Origin: Bacteroidota bacterium
Lineage (GTDB): Bacteria > Bacteroidota > Bacteroidia > Chitinophagales > Chitinophagaceae
DNA length: 64,000 nucleotides
Direction of reading: 5' to 3'
Assembly (NCBI GenBank): GCA_018268035.1
Contig: JAFDXI010000131.1
Location: 1 to 64,000, forward strand
Shown here: piece by piece, positions 8,141 to 17,332 of the stretch
Numbering within the stretch: the first letter of the stretch is position 1
Layout of the letters: every line of letters begins with the position of its first letter
Position numbers and translations under genes: made by a program
Notes under the pieces: model-generated
The model's database searches: none
Told to the model about the DNA's origin: nothing
The model's input: only the letters and a program-made list of their open reading frames with translations

Positions 8141-9136
8141 TTAGTCAACAATAAATGGATAATTTTTGTCAACATAAATATCGCGGATCACTTCGGCATC
8201 TTCCGGCCAGGGGCTATCTTCAGCAAATTTTACTGATTCTTCCACTACAGAAGTAATGCGGTCGTCAATAGCTTTTAATTCTTCATCAGAAGCAAATTTG
8301 TTTTCCCTGATAGTATGCATAACACCTATGATGGGGTCTTTGCCTTTATAATCTTCCAATTCTTCTTTGGTTCTGTATTTTCCGGGGTCTGAAATGGAAT
8401 GGCCTTTGTATCTATAGGTTTTCATTTCCAGCAAAGTGGGCCCACCTTTTTCTCTTGCTCTTTTAACTGCTCTTGTAATAGCTTCGTGCACTGCATCAGG
8501 TTTCATACCATCCACCATATCACCTGGCATATCATAGGAGTCTGCCAGTTTATAAATATCTACAACATTTGAGGTACGTTCCACTGATGTACCCATTGCA
8601 TAATTGTTGTTTTCACAAATAAAAATTACCGGTATTTTCCAAAGCATGGCCAAGTTGAATGTCTCATGCAAAACACCCTGCCTCGCTGCGCCATCACCGA
8701 AGAAACATAATACCACATTGTCAGTGCCTTTATAGTCTTCAGCAAATGCGATGCCTGCACCAACGCCAATTTGCCCGCCTACAATACCATGGCCACCATA
8801 AAAGAAATGTTCTTTGCTAAAGAAGTGCATACTGCCCCCTTTACCTTTTGATAAGCCGGTAGCTTTCCCATATAATTCAGCCATGCAAACATTGGCGCTT
8901 GCACCTTTTGCAAGAGCAAGTCCATGGTCGCGATACGCTGTTATAAAAATATCTTCCTGTTTTGTAGCTGTCATACAACCGGCAGCAATGGCTTCCTGTC
9001 CCACATAAGCATGGAAAAATCCGCGGATTTTTCCTGCCATCTTATACATTTCTTCTGCCTTTAATTCAAACTGGCGGATGAGTTGCATCAACTCATACCA
9101 GTATAAATATGTTTCTTTTGTAAATTTTACCGGCAC
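8141..9136 (-). CDS. pdhA: pyruvate dehydrogenase E1 component, alpha subunit
   Basis: A 331-residue thiamine-diphosphate enzyme subunit for oxidative decarboxylation of pyruvate. The ThDP-binding motif runs from GDGAARQG to ENNNYAMGT, and the regulatory-loop region YRYKGHSISDPGKYR is present. I choose the GTG at 9136 (Met-Pro-Val-Lys-Phe-Thr-Lys-Glu): the longer frame up to 9250 has no homologous look and crosses a -7 promoter element at 9155-9162. No E1 beta gene is adjacent; lpdA (E3) lies at 31.6 kb. First gene of the minus-strand run toward the Smr gene. Confidence 0.92.
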   Translation of the reverse strand: MPVKFTKETYLYWYELMQLIRQFELKAEEMYKMAGKIRGFFHAYVGQEAIAAGCMTATKQEDIFITAYRDHGLALAKGASANVCMAELYGKATGLSKGKGGSMHFFSKEHFFYGGHGIVGGQIGVGAGIAFAEDYKGTDNVVLCFFGDGAARQGVLHETFNLAMLWKIPVIFICENNNYAMGTSVERTSNVVDIYKLADSYDMPGDMVDGMKPDAVHEAITRAVKRAREKGGPTLLEMKTYRYKGHSISDPGKYRTKEELEDYKGKDPIIGVMHTIRENKFASDEELKAIDDRITSVVEESVKFAEDSPWPEDAEVIRDIYVDKNYPFIVD

Positions 9137-9154
9137 AGCTAAAAATTTGAGCCG

Positions 9155-9162
9155 CAAATATA
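9155..9162 (-). promoter_or_regulatory. -7 element of pdhA promoter
   Basis: On the minus strand this reads TATATTTG, an exact TAnnTTTG, followed by CGGC. Transcription would start near 9147, leaving roughly ten bases before the GTG at 9136. This supports the short start chosen for pdhA. The -33 element is weak. Confidence 0.55.
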
Positions 9163-9221
9163 AGCCCAATGTATAAATATGCCAAGTTAGAAAGGAGAAC
9201 CTTAAACAAACATTTGCAGAA

Positions 9222-9229
9222 TATATTTG
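9222..9229 (+). promoter_or_regulatory. -7 element upstream of ccmB
   Basis: TATATTTG is an exact TAnnTTTG six bases before the chosen GTG of ccmB. If used, the mRNA would be almost leaderless. A second weaker copy (AACATTTG) lies at 9209-9216. It is back-to-back with the pdhA promoter in an intergenic space of about 100 bases. Confidence 0.35.
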
Positions 9230-9234
9230 CATCT

Positions 9235-9900
9235 GTGAACAATACATCAATAAAACAGGTTATCGCTTTGATAAAAAAAGATGTGTTACTGGAGATACGC
9301 CAGCAATACACATTTTACGGGGTGCTGCTCTATGTAGCTTCCACAGTATTTGTTGTTTATTTCACTGCTGGCAGGCCTGAGGATGTGACCTGGAATGCCT
9401 TGTTTTGGATTGTGCAGTTATTTGTTTCAGTAAATGCTGTTGCCAAGAGTTTCTTACAGGATAGCAAAGGGAGGATGTTGTATTACTACACCACTTCCGG
9501 AGCCACTAATTATGTAGTAGCTAAAATAATTTTCAATGTGGCATTAATGCTTTTAATGAGCCTGCTCACCTTACTAATTTTTGCTTTGCTTCTTGGCAAT
9601 CCGGTGATTTATTTTGGAAAATTTATTTTGATTAGTTTCCTTGGCGGTACAGGCCTGGCACTTGTTTTTACTTTCCTTGCTGCTATTGCCGCTAAAGCAC
9701 AACAGCAGGCTGCATTAATGGCCATCATGGGTTTCCCTGTTATCATTCCTCAATTGTTATTGCTTGGAAAAATTTCAACTAAAGCTTTCAGTGATGCTTT
9801 ACAATCAGGATGGTGGCAAATGGTTTTATTGCTGGTTTGTCTCGATGTTTTGATAATAGTGTTATCCTTAATTCTTTTTCCTTTTTTGTGGAGAGATTAA
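9235..9900 (+). CDS. ccmB: heme exporter protein CcmB
   Basis: A 221-residue integral membrane protein, the permease subunit of the CcmABC haem-handling system for cytochrome c maturation. The N-terminal IALIKKDVLLEIRQQYTF and the middle YYTTSGATNYVVAKI are typical of CcmB in Bacteroidota; about six membrane segments follow. I start at GTG 9235 because the family begins a few residues before this helix; the open frame extends to 9169 but without family match. CcmA, CcmC and others are not adjacent. Convergent with the first kup gene. Confidence 0.87.
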   Translation: MNNTSIKQVIALIKKDVLLEIRQQYTFYGVLLYVASTVFVVYFTAGRPEDVTWNALFWIVQLFVSVNAVAKSFLQDSKGRMLYYYTTSGATNYVVAKIIFNVALMLLMSLLTLLIFALLLGNPVIYFGKFILISFLGGTGLALVFTFLAAIAAKAQQQAALMAIMGFPVIIPQLLLLGKISTKAFSDALQSGWWQMVLLLVCLDVLIIVLSLILFPFLWRD

Positions 9901-9923
9901 ATTTTCAACGAAAAAGAATTTGA

Positions 9924-11894
9924 TTATTCATTATAAATCCTTTCCAGTTTTATTAAAGGTGTAGTTGATACGATAAGTGGTATTTTTTCAATTGTTACAG
10001 AACTTGGGTCAAGGCCAAACCCTCTTTCTTCACTCAGGCTGATATCTTTCAGCCATAAATGCATTTTAATAATGATCTGCTCAATGAATGGTAATTCATT
10101 ATCATTACTTAAATATTTTTCCATAACTACAAATTGAAAATCCCCTGCTATATTATTGCGCTCAAGACTTTCATATCGGCTTGTGATATTTACTTCATTA
10201 TTCCTTACCAATTCTTCTACAACTTTTCTGAACATCAGGTTAATTCTTTGTTGTACCCTGAATCCCAACCGGAATTCAACGCGGATTATATCGTTTGGAA
10301 TAATATGCTCAACATGATATTCACAGGTGTAAGGATCATCCAAAGTATCTATATGCACAAACCAATAAAGGTCTGCACGTTTTGGTTTTTTATTGAGGAT
10401 GGAATAAATGATTTTATGCTCTATCTCTTTAGGGTTATCGGCACTGGTTAAATAAACAAGATGTGTAGAATATTTCGGTACTGATTTATCAATGCTTAGT
10501 TCCTGCAACATGGGCAAATAATGTTCGAGCTTGACAAATTCAACATAACGGTTTTTAATTTTTCGACTCCTGAACCATATATACATCACAAGAAATAAAG
10601 CGCCTCCCGCCATCAATGTTACAAAACCTCCGTGTGGAAATTTTTGAAGGTTTGCAATTAAAAAAGATACTTCGATGGTAAAATAAACCAGCAGGTATAA
10701 ATATATCCATATTGATTGCACTCTTTGTGATATCATATAATTGGCAAACAAAATGGAAGTGCTGATCATGCACAAGGTAATTGCCAAACCATAGGCAGCT
10801 TCCATATTTCCGCTTCTCTGAAAATATAATACAATGCCGGTACAACCAATAAATAACATGGTATTCACACCGGGAATAAATAACTGCCCTTTTTCTTCTG
10901 TAGGGTACTTGATTTTCATTTTAGGCCACAGGTTTAATCTTTGCGCTTCAGAAATCAGAGTGAACGAGCCTGAAATGAGTGCCTGGCTGGCTATGATAGC
11001 AGCCACAGTGGCGATGATGATACCAGCCAGCTTAAACCAATGTGGCATCATGCCAAAAAATGAATTAAAAGATTCAGCAATTTCACCCGAAATGACTGTG
11101 TTTTTAGAATTGGCTAGTAGCCAGGCGCCTTGTCCCAGATAATTTAAAATAAGGCAGGTCTTTACAAAAATCCAGGAGATTCTGATATTAGCACGCCCAC
11201 AGTGACCCAGGTCAGAATACAAAGCTTCGGCGCCTGTTGTACAAAGAAAAACAGAGCCTAATAACCAAAAGCCTTTTGGATATTCAGTTAATAATTCTAT
11301 TGCATAATATGGGTTTAAAGCTTTGAAAATATAGATATCATCTGCCAGGTGGTATAAACCCAAAATTGCCAGCATCAAAAACCAAATTGTCATTATAGGC
11401 CCGAAAAGTTTTCCGATAGATGCAGTGCCAAATTGTTGCATGAAAAAAAGCAGGCTTAAGATTATCAAAACAATAAACACAATTGTCTTGGTAGTGATGT
11501 CTGAAAAAAATGGAATCTGTTTTAACCCTTCGATAGCTGAAGTGATGGAGATAGGTGGCGTAATAATCCCATCAGCAAGTAAAGCTGCACCACCCAGCAT
11601 TGCAGGTAGAACCAACCATTTTTTTTGTCTTCGCACTAAAGCATATAAACTAAAAATACCGCCTTCACCATTGTTGTCTGCTCTTAAAGTTAGTATCACA
11701 TATTTCACAGTGGTTTGCAGAGTCAGTGTCCATATAATACAGGAAAGCGAACCGAGGATAAGGTATTCAGAAATGGCTCTGTTATTTATTATTGAATTCA
11801 AAACATAAAGAGGGGATGTGCCGATATCGCCATAAATTATCCCTAAAGCAACAAGTAATCCTGCTGTTGTTGCCCTGTCTGTTTGCTTGCTCAC
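9924..11894 (-). CDS. kup: Kup-family potassium uptake protein (copy 1)
   Basis: A 656-residue KUP/HAK/KT potassium-proton symporter. The N-terminal GIIYGDIGTSPLYVLNS and ADNNGEGGIFSLYALVRR are family signatures; about twelve membrane segments cover residues 12-440 and a cytosolic domain of about 200 residues follows. It starts with GTG. The adjacent upstream gene on the same strand is a close paralogue, similar along the whole length (for example NKKPKRADLYWFVH versus NKKPKRADIYWFVH), so the pair arose by tandem duplication. The gap between them is only 34 bases, which suggests one transcript. Confidence 0.93.
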   Translation of the reverse strand: MSKQTDRATTAGLLVALGIIYGDIGTSPLYVLNSIINNRAISEYLILGSLSCIIWTLTLQTTVKYVILTLRADNNGEGGIFSLYALVRRQKKWLVLPAMLGGAALLADGIITPPISITSAIEGLKQIPFFSDITTKTIVFIVLIILSLLFFMQQFGTASIGKLFGPIMTIWFLMLAILGLYHLADDIYIFKALNPYYAIELLTEYPKGFWLLGSVFLCTTGAEALYSDLGHCGRANIRISWIFVKTCLILNYLGQGAWLLANSKNTVISGEIAESFNSFFGMMPHWFKLAGIIIATVAAIIASQALISGSFTLISEAQRLNLWPKMKIKYPTEEKGQLFIPGVNTMLFIGCTGIVLYFQRSGNMEAAYGLAITLCMISTSILFANYMISQRVQSIWIYLYLLVYFTIEVSFLIANLQKFPHGGFVTLMAGGALFLVMYIWFRSRKIKNRYVEFVKLEHYLPMLQELSIDKSVPKYSTHLVYLTSADNPKEIEHKIIYSILNKKPKRADLYWFVHIDTLDDPYTCEYHVEHIIPNDIIRVEFRLGFRVQQRINLMFRKVVEELVRNNEVNITSRYESLERNNIAGDFQFVVMEKYLSNDNELPFIEQIIIKMHLWLKDISLSEERGFGLDPSSVTIEKIPLIVSTTPLIKLERIYNE

Positions 11895-11928
11895 AAAATT
11901 GATTTAATCGGTTTGACAAACTGATATT

Positions 11929-13914
11929 TTAGAAATCATGTTCATCCGAAATCCTGCGCAAAGATATTTTCGGAATTTGTGAAACCATCAAGGGAAATTT
12001 TTCAATGGTCACAAAACTGGGGTCTAATCCAAAGCCGCGTTCTTCACTCAGGCTGGCTTCTTTTATCCAGAAATGAAGTTGCATAATTATTCTTTCGAGG
12101 AAGGGCAATTCATTATCCTGTGATAAAAATTTTTCCATTACCACAAACTGAAAATCACCTACTACATTATTTTTTTCAAGGCTTTCATAACGGCTGGTAA
12201 TATTAACCTCATTATTATTCACAAGGTCTTCCACCACTTTTCTAAACATCAATCCAATTCTTTGCTGTACCCTGAATCCGAGCCTAAAGTCAATTCTTAT
12301 TATATCATTGGGTATGATATGTTGCACACTGTATTGGCTGGTATAAGGTTCATCAATTGTTTCCACATGTACAAACCAATAAATATCTGCACGCTTCGGT
12401 TTTTTATTGAGGATGGAATAAATGATTTTATGTTCCAGTTCTTTTGGATTGGCAGAGCTGGTTAAATAAATCAGGTGGGTTGCATATTTGGTAACAGTTT
12501 TATCATTGCTCAGCTCTTCAATCATCGGGATATAGTTTTCGAGCCGTACAAATTCAATATACCTGTTTTTGATTTTTCTGCTCCTGTACCAGATATACAT
12601 AATACAGAAGTTGATAGTGGCAATTAAAATAGAAATATAACCACCTTCGAGGAACTTGTGTGCTAACGCTGCAAGGAATGTTATTTCAATTGCAAGATAA
12701 ACAGCGAGGAAAAGATAAATCCAGATGGCTTTCACCCGGTGCAAGACCATAAAATTAGCAAACAGGATGGTGGTAGCAATCATAGTGATAATAATAGCCA
12801 GGCCATAAGCTGCTTCCATTCTGTTTGATTCTTTAAAATAAATGACAATGCCGGTACAACCTATAAACATCAGCATATTCAAGGCGGGAATAAACAATTG
12901 TCCTTTAGCTTCAGAAGGGTATTTTACTTTGAGTTTGGGCCAAAGGTTCAACCGCAGTGCTTCACCGATTAAAGTAAATGAACCTGCTATCATTGCCTGG
13001 CTGGCAATAATAGCAGCACTGGTAGCTACAATTACTCCAATGGGCACAAACCAGTCTGGCATCAAATCATAAAAAGTGTTTAAATGTAAAAGCGCCCTTG
13101 ATTGAGGATTTACCAACAAGCCTGAGTGGTGTCCTAATAAATAAGCGCCTTGCCCGATATAATTCAACAGAAGACAAATTTTTACATATGTCCAAGAAAC
13201 CCTGATATTGCCTCTGCCGCAATGCCCCAAGTCACTATACAAAGCCTCTGCACCGGTAGTACATAAAAAAACTGCACCTAATAAAATAAATGAACCTTTG
13301 TAATTGGTAAGAAAGTGAATGGCATAATAGGGATTGAATGCCCTGAAGATAGACAGGTCATCTAATAAATGGATGCAGCCTAAAACTGCAATCATGGTAA
13401 ACCATATAAACATTATCGGACCAAAAAGTTTACCGATAGAACCCGTCCCAAATTGTTGCAAGAAGAAAAATACACATAAAATAATAAGTACGATATACAT
13501 TATGGTATCCACCGATATATCGTTAAAAGTTGAAATATTTTTGAGCCCTTCAATGGCTGATGTAATCGAAATGGGAGGAGTAATGATACCATCTGCCAGC
13601 AACGAAGCGCCACCTATCATTGCAGGTATGACCAGCCATTTTCTTCGTCGTCTTACCAAAGCATACAAAGCAAATGTGCCACCTTCCCCTTTATTATCAG
13701 CACGTAGAATTAATAATACATATTTGATAGTTGTCTGGAATGTAATAGTCCAGATAATACAGGATAAACAGCCAATGATCAAAGATTCATCCACCACCCG
13801 TCCATTTATAATAGAGTTGAATACATACAGGGGTGAAGTTCCAATATCTCCGTATATAATCCCTAAGGCGATAAGTAGCCCACCGGCTGAAACTTTGTTG
13901 ATAGTTTTGTTCAC
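11929..13914 (-). CDS. kup: Kup-family potassium uptake protein (copy 2)
   Basis: A 661-residue potassium transporter paralogous to the downstream copy, with GIIYGDIGTSPLYVFNS, ADNKGEGGTFALYALVRR and a long cytosolic C-terminal domain ending in EERGFGLDPSFVTIEKFP. I start at GTG 13914 (Met-Asn-Lys-Thr-Ile) because it aligns with the other copy; the extra 58 codons up to 14088 pass through a TAnnTTTG promoter element and have no family match. Kup imports potassium at low external concentration. Differences between the copies are spread evenly, which argues for old duplication and perhaps different affinity. Confidence 0.92.
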   Translation of the reverse strand: MNKTINKVSAGGLLIALGIIYGDIGTSPLYVFNSIINGRVVDESLIIGCLSCIIWTITFQTTIKYVLLILRADNKGEGGTFALYALVRRRRKWLVIPAMIGGASLLADGIITPPISITSAIEGLKNISTFNDISVDTIMYIVLIILCVFFFLQQFGTGSIGKLFGPIMFIWFTMIAVLGCIHLLDDLSIFRAFNPYYAIHFLTNYKGSFILLGAVFLCTTGAEALYSDLGHCGRGNIRVSWTYVKICLLLNYIGQGAYLLGHHSGLLVNPQSRALLHLNTFYDLMPDWFVPIGVIVATSAAIIASQAMIAGSFTLIGEALRLNLWPKLKVKYPSEAKGQLFIPALNMLMFIGCTGIVIYFKESNRMEAAYGLAIIITMIATTILFANFMVLHRVKAIWIYLFLAVYLAIEITFLAALAHKFLEGGYISILIATINFCIMYIWYRSRKIKNRYIEFVRLENYIPMIEELSNDKTVTKYATHLIYLTSSANPKELEHKIIYSILNKKPKRADIYWFVHVETIDEPYTSQYSVQHIIPNDIIRIDFRLGFRVQQRIGLMFRKVVEDLVNNNEVNITSRYESLEKNNVVGDFQFVVMEKFLSQDNELPFLERIIMQLHFWIKEASLSEERGFGLDPSFVTIEKFPLMVSQIPKISLRRISDEHDF

Positions 13915-13938
13915 TAAGATTTGTCTCTGGTGTGGGCA

Positions 13939-13946
13939 CAAATGTA
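13939..13946 (-). promoter_or_regulatory. -7 element of tandem kup promoter
   Basis: Minus-strand TACATTTG, exact TAnnTTTG, 24 bases before the GTG at 13914. It supports that start and suggests both kup genes share it. No clear -33 TTTG is seen. Confidence 0.5.
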
Positions 13947-14003
13947 TAATGAAATAATTTCTTGAACGTTGTATAGTTAAAAGGTTTTTAATCACTTCTT
14001 TTA

Positions 14004-14036
14004 TTTGATGAAAAGGTGTTTTAACCCTTACATTTG
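14004..14036 (+). promoter_or_regulatory. full Bacteroidota promoter (TTTG-N21-TACATTTG)
   Basis: TTTG at 14004-14007 and TACATTTG at 14029-14036 are separated by 21 bases, inside the spacing known for the Bacteroidota primary sigma factor. The ATG at 14058 lies 21 bases downstream. The TTG at 14034 that would extend the reading frame lies in the -7 box itself, so it is not the start. Confidence 0.65.
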
Positions 14037-14057
14037 TTTTGTATAGAATTATTAGAG

Positions 14058-15599
14058 ATGATAAAGAAATATTTTCAGCTTGTTGCAACTATAATTTTAT
14101 TTCCTCTTTTGGTGCATGCACAGAAGATTAACTATTCTGAGCCTGACAGGGATGATGTGCGTAATACAGATTTTGAAATAATTGGCAAATTGAATAACCA
14201 TTATCTGGTTTACAAACATATCCGCACTGCTTATACCGTCAGTATTTTTAATAGTGATATGGAATTGCTGGATAAAACTGACTTTGATTTTCTTCCGAGG
14301 AATGAAAAATTAATTAATACAGACATCATTGCTTATCATGATTTTTTTTATTTCATTTACCAATATCAAAGAAAAAATGTTGTGTATTGTACTGCTGCAA
14401 AAATTGATGATAATGGAAAAATTATGGGTGAGCCTATAGTGCTGGATACAACAGAAATAAACTTTTTTGCAAGTAATAAAATCTATAATGTTATATACAG
14501 TGAGAACAAACAGCGCATTGGGGTTTATAAGGTAAACAGTAAAAATGAAACCCGTTATGTTTTTACCAATTGTTTATTTGATGGTTCATTAAAATTGATT
14601 GCTAAATATTCAAATTTGATCCCAATTCAGCCTCATTTTGATTTTCTCTCTGAGTTTTCATTGGATAATGATGGATGTATAAGTTTTGTAAAAGCATCTG
14701 GCAATGCAAATAATTCAGGCACTATTGAACAGTTAAACCTATTGGTAAGGACTCCTGATGGTGATACAATCAATTATTACCCAATTGGGATGCCTAAAAT
14801 ATTTCTTGATGATATCAGGCTTAAAATAGATAATATCAATAAACATATTCTCATTACCAGTTTCTTTGCTAACCAGAAAAGGGGAAATATTGATGGCATA
14901 TACTGTGTGCTTTGGGATAAAAATTCTAATGCCATAACCTACGCAAAACAATTTGTGTTTAATGATCAATTGAAAAGCAATGCAAAGAGCCAGGGTTCAA
15001 CCCGGACAGCATTTAATGATTATTTTCTGCAAAAAATTGTGATGCGAAAAGATGGAGGTTTTGTTATTTTATCTGAATCAGCTTATACTTCCAACAAGGG
15101 AGTTTATAGTAACCGTTGGGATTATATGTATGGTAGCCCTTTTTGGTATAATTCCAATTATTTTCTTTATGGCAGCCCTTATGGATATACTTATTATCCC
15201 TGGATGGGGCCTTATGGTTATGGTTTTCAAAACCAGATGACACGCTATTACGCAGATAATGTTGCTATCATGTCTTTTGATTCCACTTCATCAATGGAAT
15301 GGACTTCAATCATTCCTAAATCTCAATATGATGATAATACTGATAATTTTATAGGTTATGGCACTTATGTTACACCTGGCAAAATCAATTTCCTTTACAA
15401 TCAAATTGAAAAAAGGACTTTGATTTTGCAAAATGAAAGTATTACACCGGATGGTAAAAAAACAGAAGCGCCAACCCTTCCCAATCTTGATAAAGGTTAT
15501 CAGTTTATGCCACATTATGCCAAACAGGTTAATAGCCGTGAAGTATTGGTGCCTTGTCAATACAGGAATTATCTTTGCTTCGCAAGAATTGAATTTTAA
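14058..15599 (+). CDS. secreted hypothetical protein with Tyr/Gly/Pro-rich loop
   Basis: A 513-residue protein I do not recognise. It has a signal peptide (residues 1-21, ending LVHAQ) and a mostly beta-like, possibly propeller-type body with repeated YVFTN/FDGSL-like blocks. Around residues 355-392 there is a strikingly Tyr/Gly/Pro-rich loop with two YGSP units (15119-15230). The last 90 residues return to ordinary sequence and end in a strand-like CFARIEF. It is probably periplasmic or outer-membrane associated. The DUF6427 gene follows after 9 bases, so they are co-transcribed from the promoter at 14004-14036. Confidence 0.7.
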   Translation: MIKKYFQLVATIILFPLLVHAQKINYSEPDRDDVRNTDFEIIGKLNNHYLVYKHIRTAYTVSIFNSDMELLDKTDFDFLPRNEKLINTDIIAYHDFFYFIYQYQRKNVVYCTAAKIDDNGKIMGEPIVLDTTEINFFASNKIYNVIYSENKQRIGVYKVNSKNETRYVFTNCLFDGSLKLIAKYSNLIPIQPHFDFLSEFSLDNDGCISFVKASGNANNSGTIEQLNLLVRTPDGDTINYYPIGMPKIFLDDIRLKIDNINKHILITSFFANQKRGNIDGIYCVLWDKNSNAITYAKQFVFNDQLKSNAKSQGSTRTAFNDYFLQKIVMRKDGGFVILSESAYTSNKGVYSNRWDYMYGSPFWYNSNYFLYGSPYGYTYYPWMGPYGYGFQNQMTRYYADNVAIMSFDSTSSMEWTSIIPKSQYDDNTDNFIGYGTYVTPGKINFLYNQIEKRTLILQNESITPDGKKTEAPTLPNLDKGYQFMPHYAKQVNSREVLVPCQYRNYLCFARIEF

Positions 15600-15608
15600 G
15601 CTTATTCA

Positions 15609-16580
15609 GTGATATCATTATTCAAAGAAAAATCTCCGGTAGCAGTATTCTGGCTGATAGTAGTATGTTTTGGCCTGCATTTTTATTCATTGATTGAAGC
15701 GCCTGCTGTTCTTATTAAACCAGGAGATGGTTTTTTTTATTATATCCTCGAGCCTTTGCTCAATATTCAGGCTTATAGTATTTCATTATTGTATATCTTA
15801 ATAATTTTTTTATTGGCATTGCAGTTGAATTTCATGATGAATATCCTGCGAATGATGCCAAAACAATCTTATACTCCTGCCTTGGCATTTTTATTTTTGA
15901 GTGCATTGATGCCACAGTTGAATGTAATAACACCTGCATTGTTTGCCTGTAATTTATTTATCTGGATATTGTTTAGCGCTTCAAGATTATATGCAGCTCC
16001 TAATCCTAAAACTTCAATATATAATTTTGGTTTATTGGTTGGTTTGTGTGCTGTATTATATTTTCCATCTTTACCACTTGTGATTATTGCATTTTTTGCA
16101 CTGGCTATTATCCGGCCATTTAATATTGCAGAGTGGTTTGTATTATTATTTGGCATATTGACACCAGCTTATTTCTTATCCGGTTATTTATTTTTAACTG
16201 GCCAGTTTGATTTGCTTCCTCCTGTACAATCAATATTCAAAATAGTTTCTTTACCAGTACAGCCTAAGCTCATCATCGTTTCATTTATAGTAACTGGGTT
16301 AGCAGTATGTTGGGGTATTTTTTCTGTACAAGGATTTGGTAAAAGCGTTTTGATACAGGTGAGAAAAAGCTGGTCGGTTTTTTTAATTGCTTTGCTACTC
16401 CTGGTGTCTGCATTGTTTTTTATTGATGGTGCCTTCCCATTGGCATTGTATTTATTGATGGTACCTGCAGCCTGTTATATTGGTTTTGCTTTTGCCAATA
16501 ACAATAATATTTTACCATTAATATTTTTCTGGCTATTGCTGGCATTGGATATATATAATAGCTGGCTGGCAAAGTATTAA
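15609..16580 (+). CDS. DUF6427 family membrane protein
   Basis: A 323-residue polytopic inner-membrane protein with about ten hydrophobic segments. The start (GTG at 15609), the N-terminal LFKEKSPVAVFWLIVVC and the segment LYFPSLPLVIIAFFALAIIRPFNIAEW fit the DUF6427 family of Bacteroidota, whose function is unknown. It resembles the region of polytopic glycosyl-transfer or polymerase proteins only in hydrophobicity. It follows the secreted hypothetical gene by 9 bases and precedes purQ by 84 bases. Confidence 0.72.
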   Translation: MISLFKEKSPVAVFWLIVVCFGLHFYSLIEAPAVLIKPGDGFFYYILEPLLNIQAYSISLLYILIIFLLALQLNFMMNILRMMPKQSYTPALAFLFLSALMPQLNVITPALFACNLFIWILFSASRLYAAPNPKTSIYNFGLLVGLCAVLYFPSLPLVIIAFFALAIIRPFNIAEWFVLLFGILTPAYFLSGYLFLTGQFDLLPPVQSIFKIVSLPVQPKLIIVSFIVTGLAVCWGIFSVQGFGKSVLIQVRKSWSVFLIALLLLVSALFFIDGAFPLALYLLMVPAACYIGFAFANNNNILPLIFFWLLLALDIYNSWLAKY

Positions 16581-16604
16581 GTATATCTTAATAGAAGTTA
16601 TTGT

Positions 16605-16612
16605 TATTTTTG
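16605..16612 (+). promoter_or_regulatory. candidate -7 element of purQ
   Basis: TATTTTTG matches TAnnTTTG 52 bases before the purQ ATG. No -33 TTTG at the right distance is seen and the region is AT-rich, so this may be chance. Confidence 0.3.
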
Positions 16613-16664
16613 TGATGTTGTTGCTATTTAAAAATTACTTTTCACTAAAAATATTTTTCATTAA

Positions 16665-17324
16665 ATGAAATTTGGAATTGTTGTTTTTCCAGGCTCTAAT
16701 TGTGACAGGGATATGAAGGATGCACTTGAACAAGATTTGAATAAGGAAGTAGTCATGTTATGGCATAAGGATAAAGACCTTAGCATGTTTTCAACAGACG
16801 ATTGCATAGTTTTACCCGGTGGTTTTTCTTTTGGTGATTACCTGCGTTGTGGTGCAATCGCACAGTTAAGTCCTATGATGCAATGCGTTGTAACGTTCGC
16901 TAATTATGGCGGCAAAGTGCTTGGTGTTTGTAATGGTTTCCAGATTTTATGTGAGAGTGGTTTATTGCCGGGCGCCTTATTGCCCAATGGTAGCCAGCAA
17001 TTTGTTTGCAAAAACATCCATTTAAAAAATAAATCAGGTAAAATTTATAAAATACCTGTTGCACATGGCGACGGCAGGTATTTTGCAGATGAGAAAACTT
17101 TGGATGATTTGGAAAAAAATGATGAAGTCTTGTATTATTATTGTGATGAAAATGGGGAGATCAATAAAAATGCAAACCCAAATCATGCTGTAAGAAATAT
17201 TGCGGGTATCCGTAATAAACAAGGAAATGTTTTTGGCATGATGCCTCATCCGGAGAGGGCTTCTTCTCTGGCTTTGGGCAATACTGACGGAGTTAAAATA
17301 TTTAATGATTTAGGTTTAAATTAA
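16665..17324 (+). CDS. purQ: phosphoribosylformylglycinamidine synthase subunit PurQ
   Basis: A 219-residue class I glutamine amidotransferase that feeds ammonia to PurL in step four of purine synthesis. The triad is complete: Cys89 in GVCNGFQ, His195 and Glu197 in MMPHPERA. VFPGSNCDRD at the N terminus and PGGFSFGDYLRCG at 51-63 are PurQ signatures. PurL and PurS are not adjacent, so this is the separate-subunit form of the enzyme. The DsbD-domain gene follows 8 bases after the stop. Confidence 0.95.
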   Translation: MKFGIVVFPGSNCDRDMKDALEQDLNKEVVMLWHKDKDLSMFSTDDCIVLPGGFSFGDYLRCGAIAQLSPMMQCVVTFANYGGKVLGVCNGFQILCESGLLPGALLPNGSQQFVCKNIHLKNKSGKIYKIPVAHGDGRYFADEKTLDDLEKNDEVLYYYCDENGEINKNANPNHAVRNIAGIRNKQGNVFGMMPHPERASSLALGNTDGVKIFNDLGLN

Positions 17325-17332
17325 AAAATAGA

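Noticed and set aside
13334-13957. 207-codon plus-strand frame opposite the second kup gene
   Set aside because: Antisense shadow of a clearly coding membrane protein; the product is compositionally odd and matches no family.
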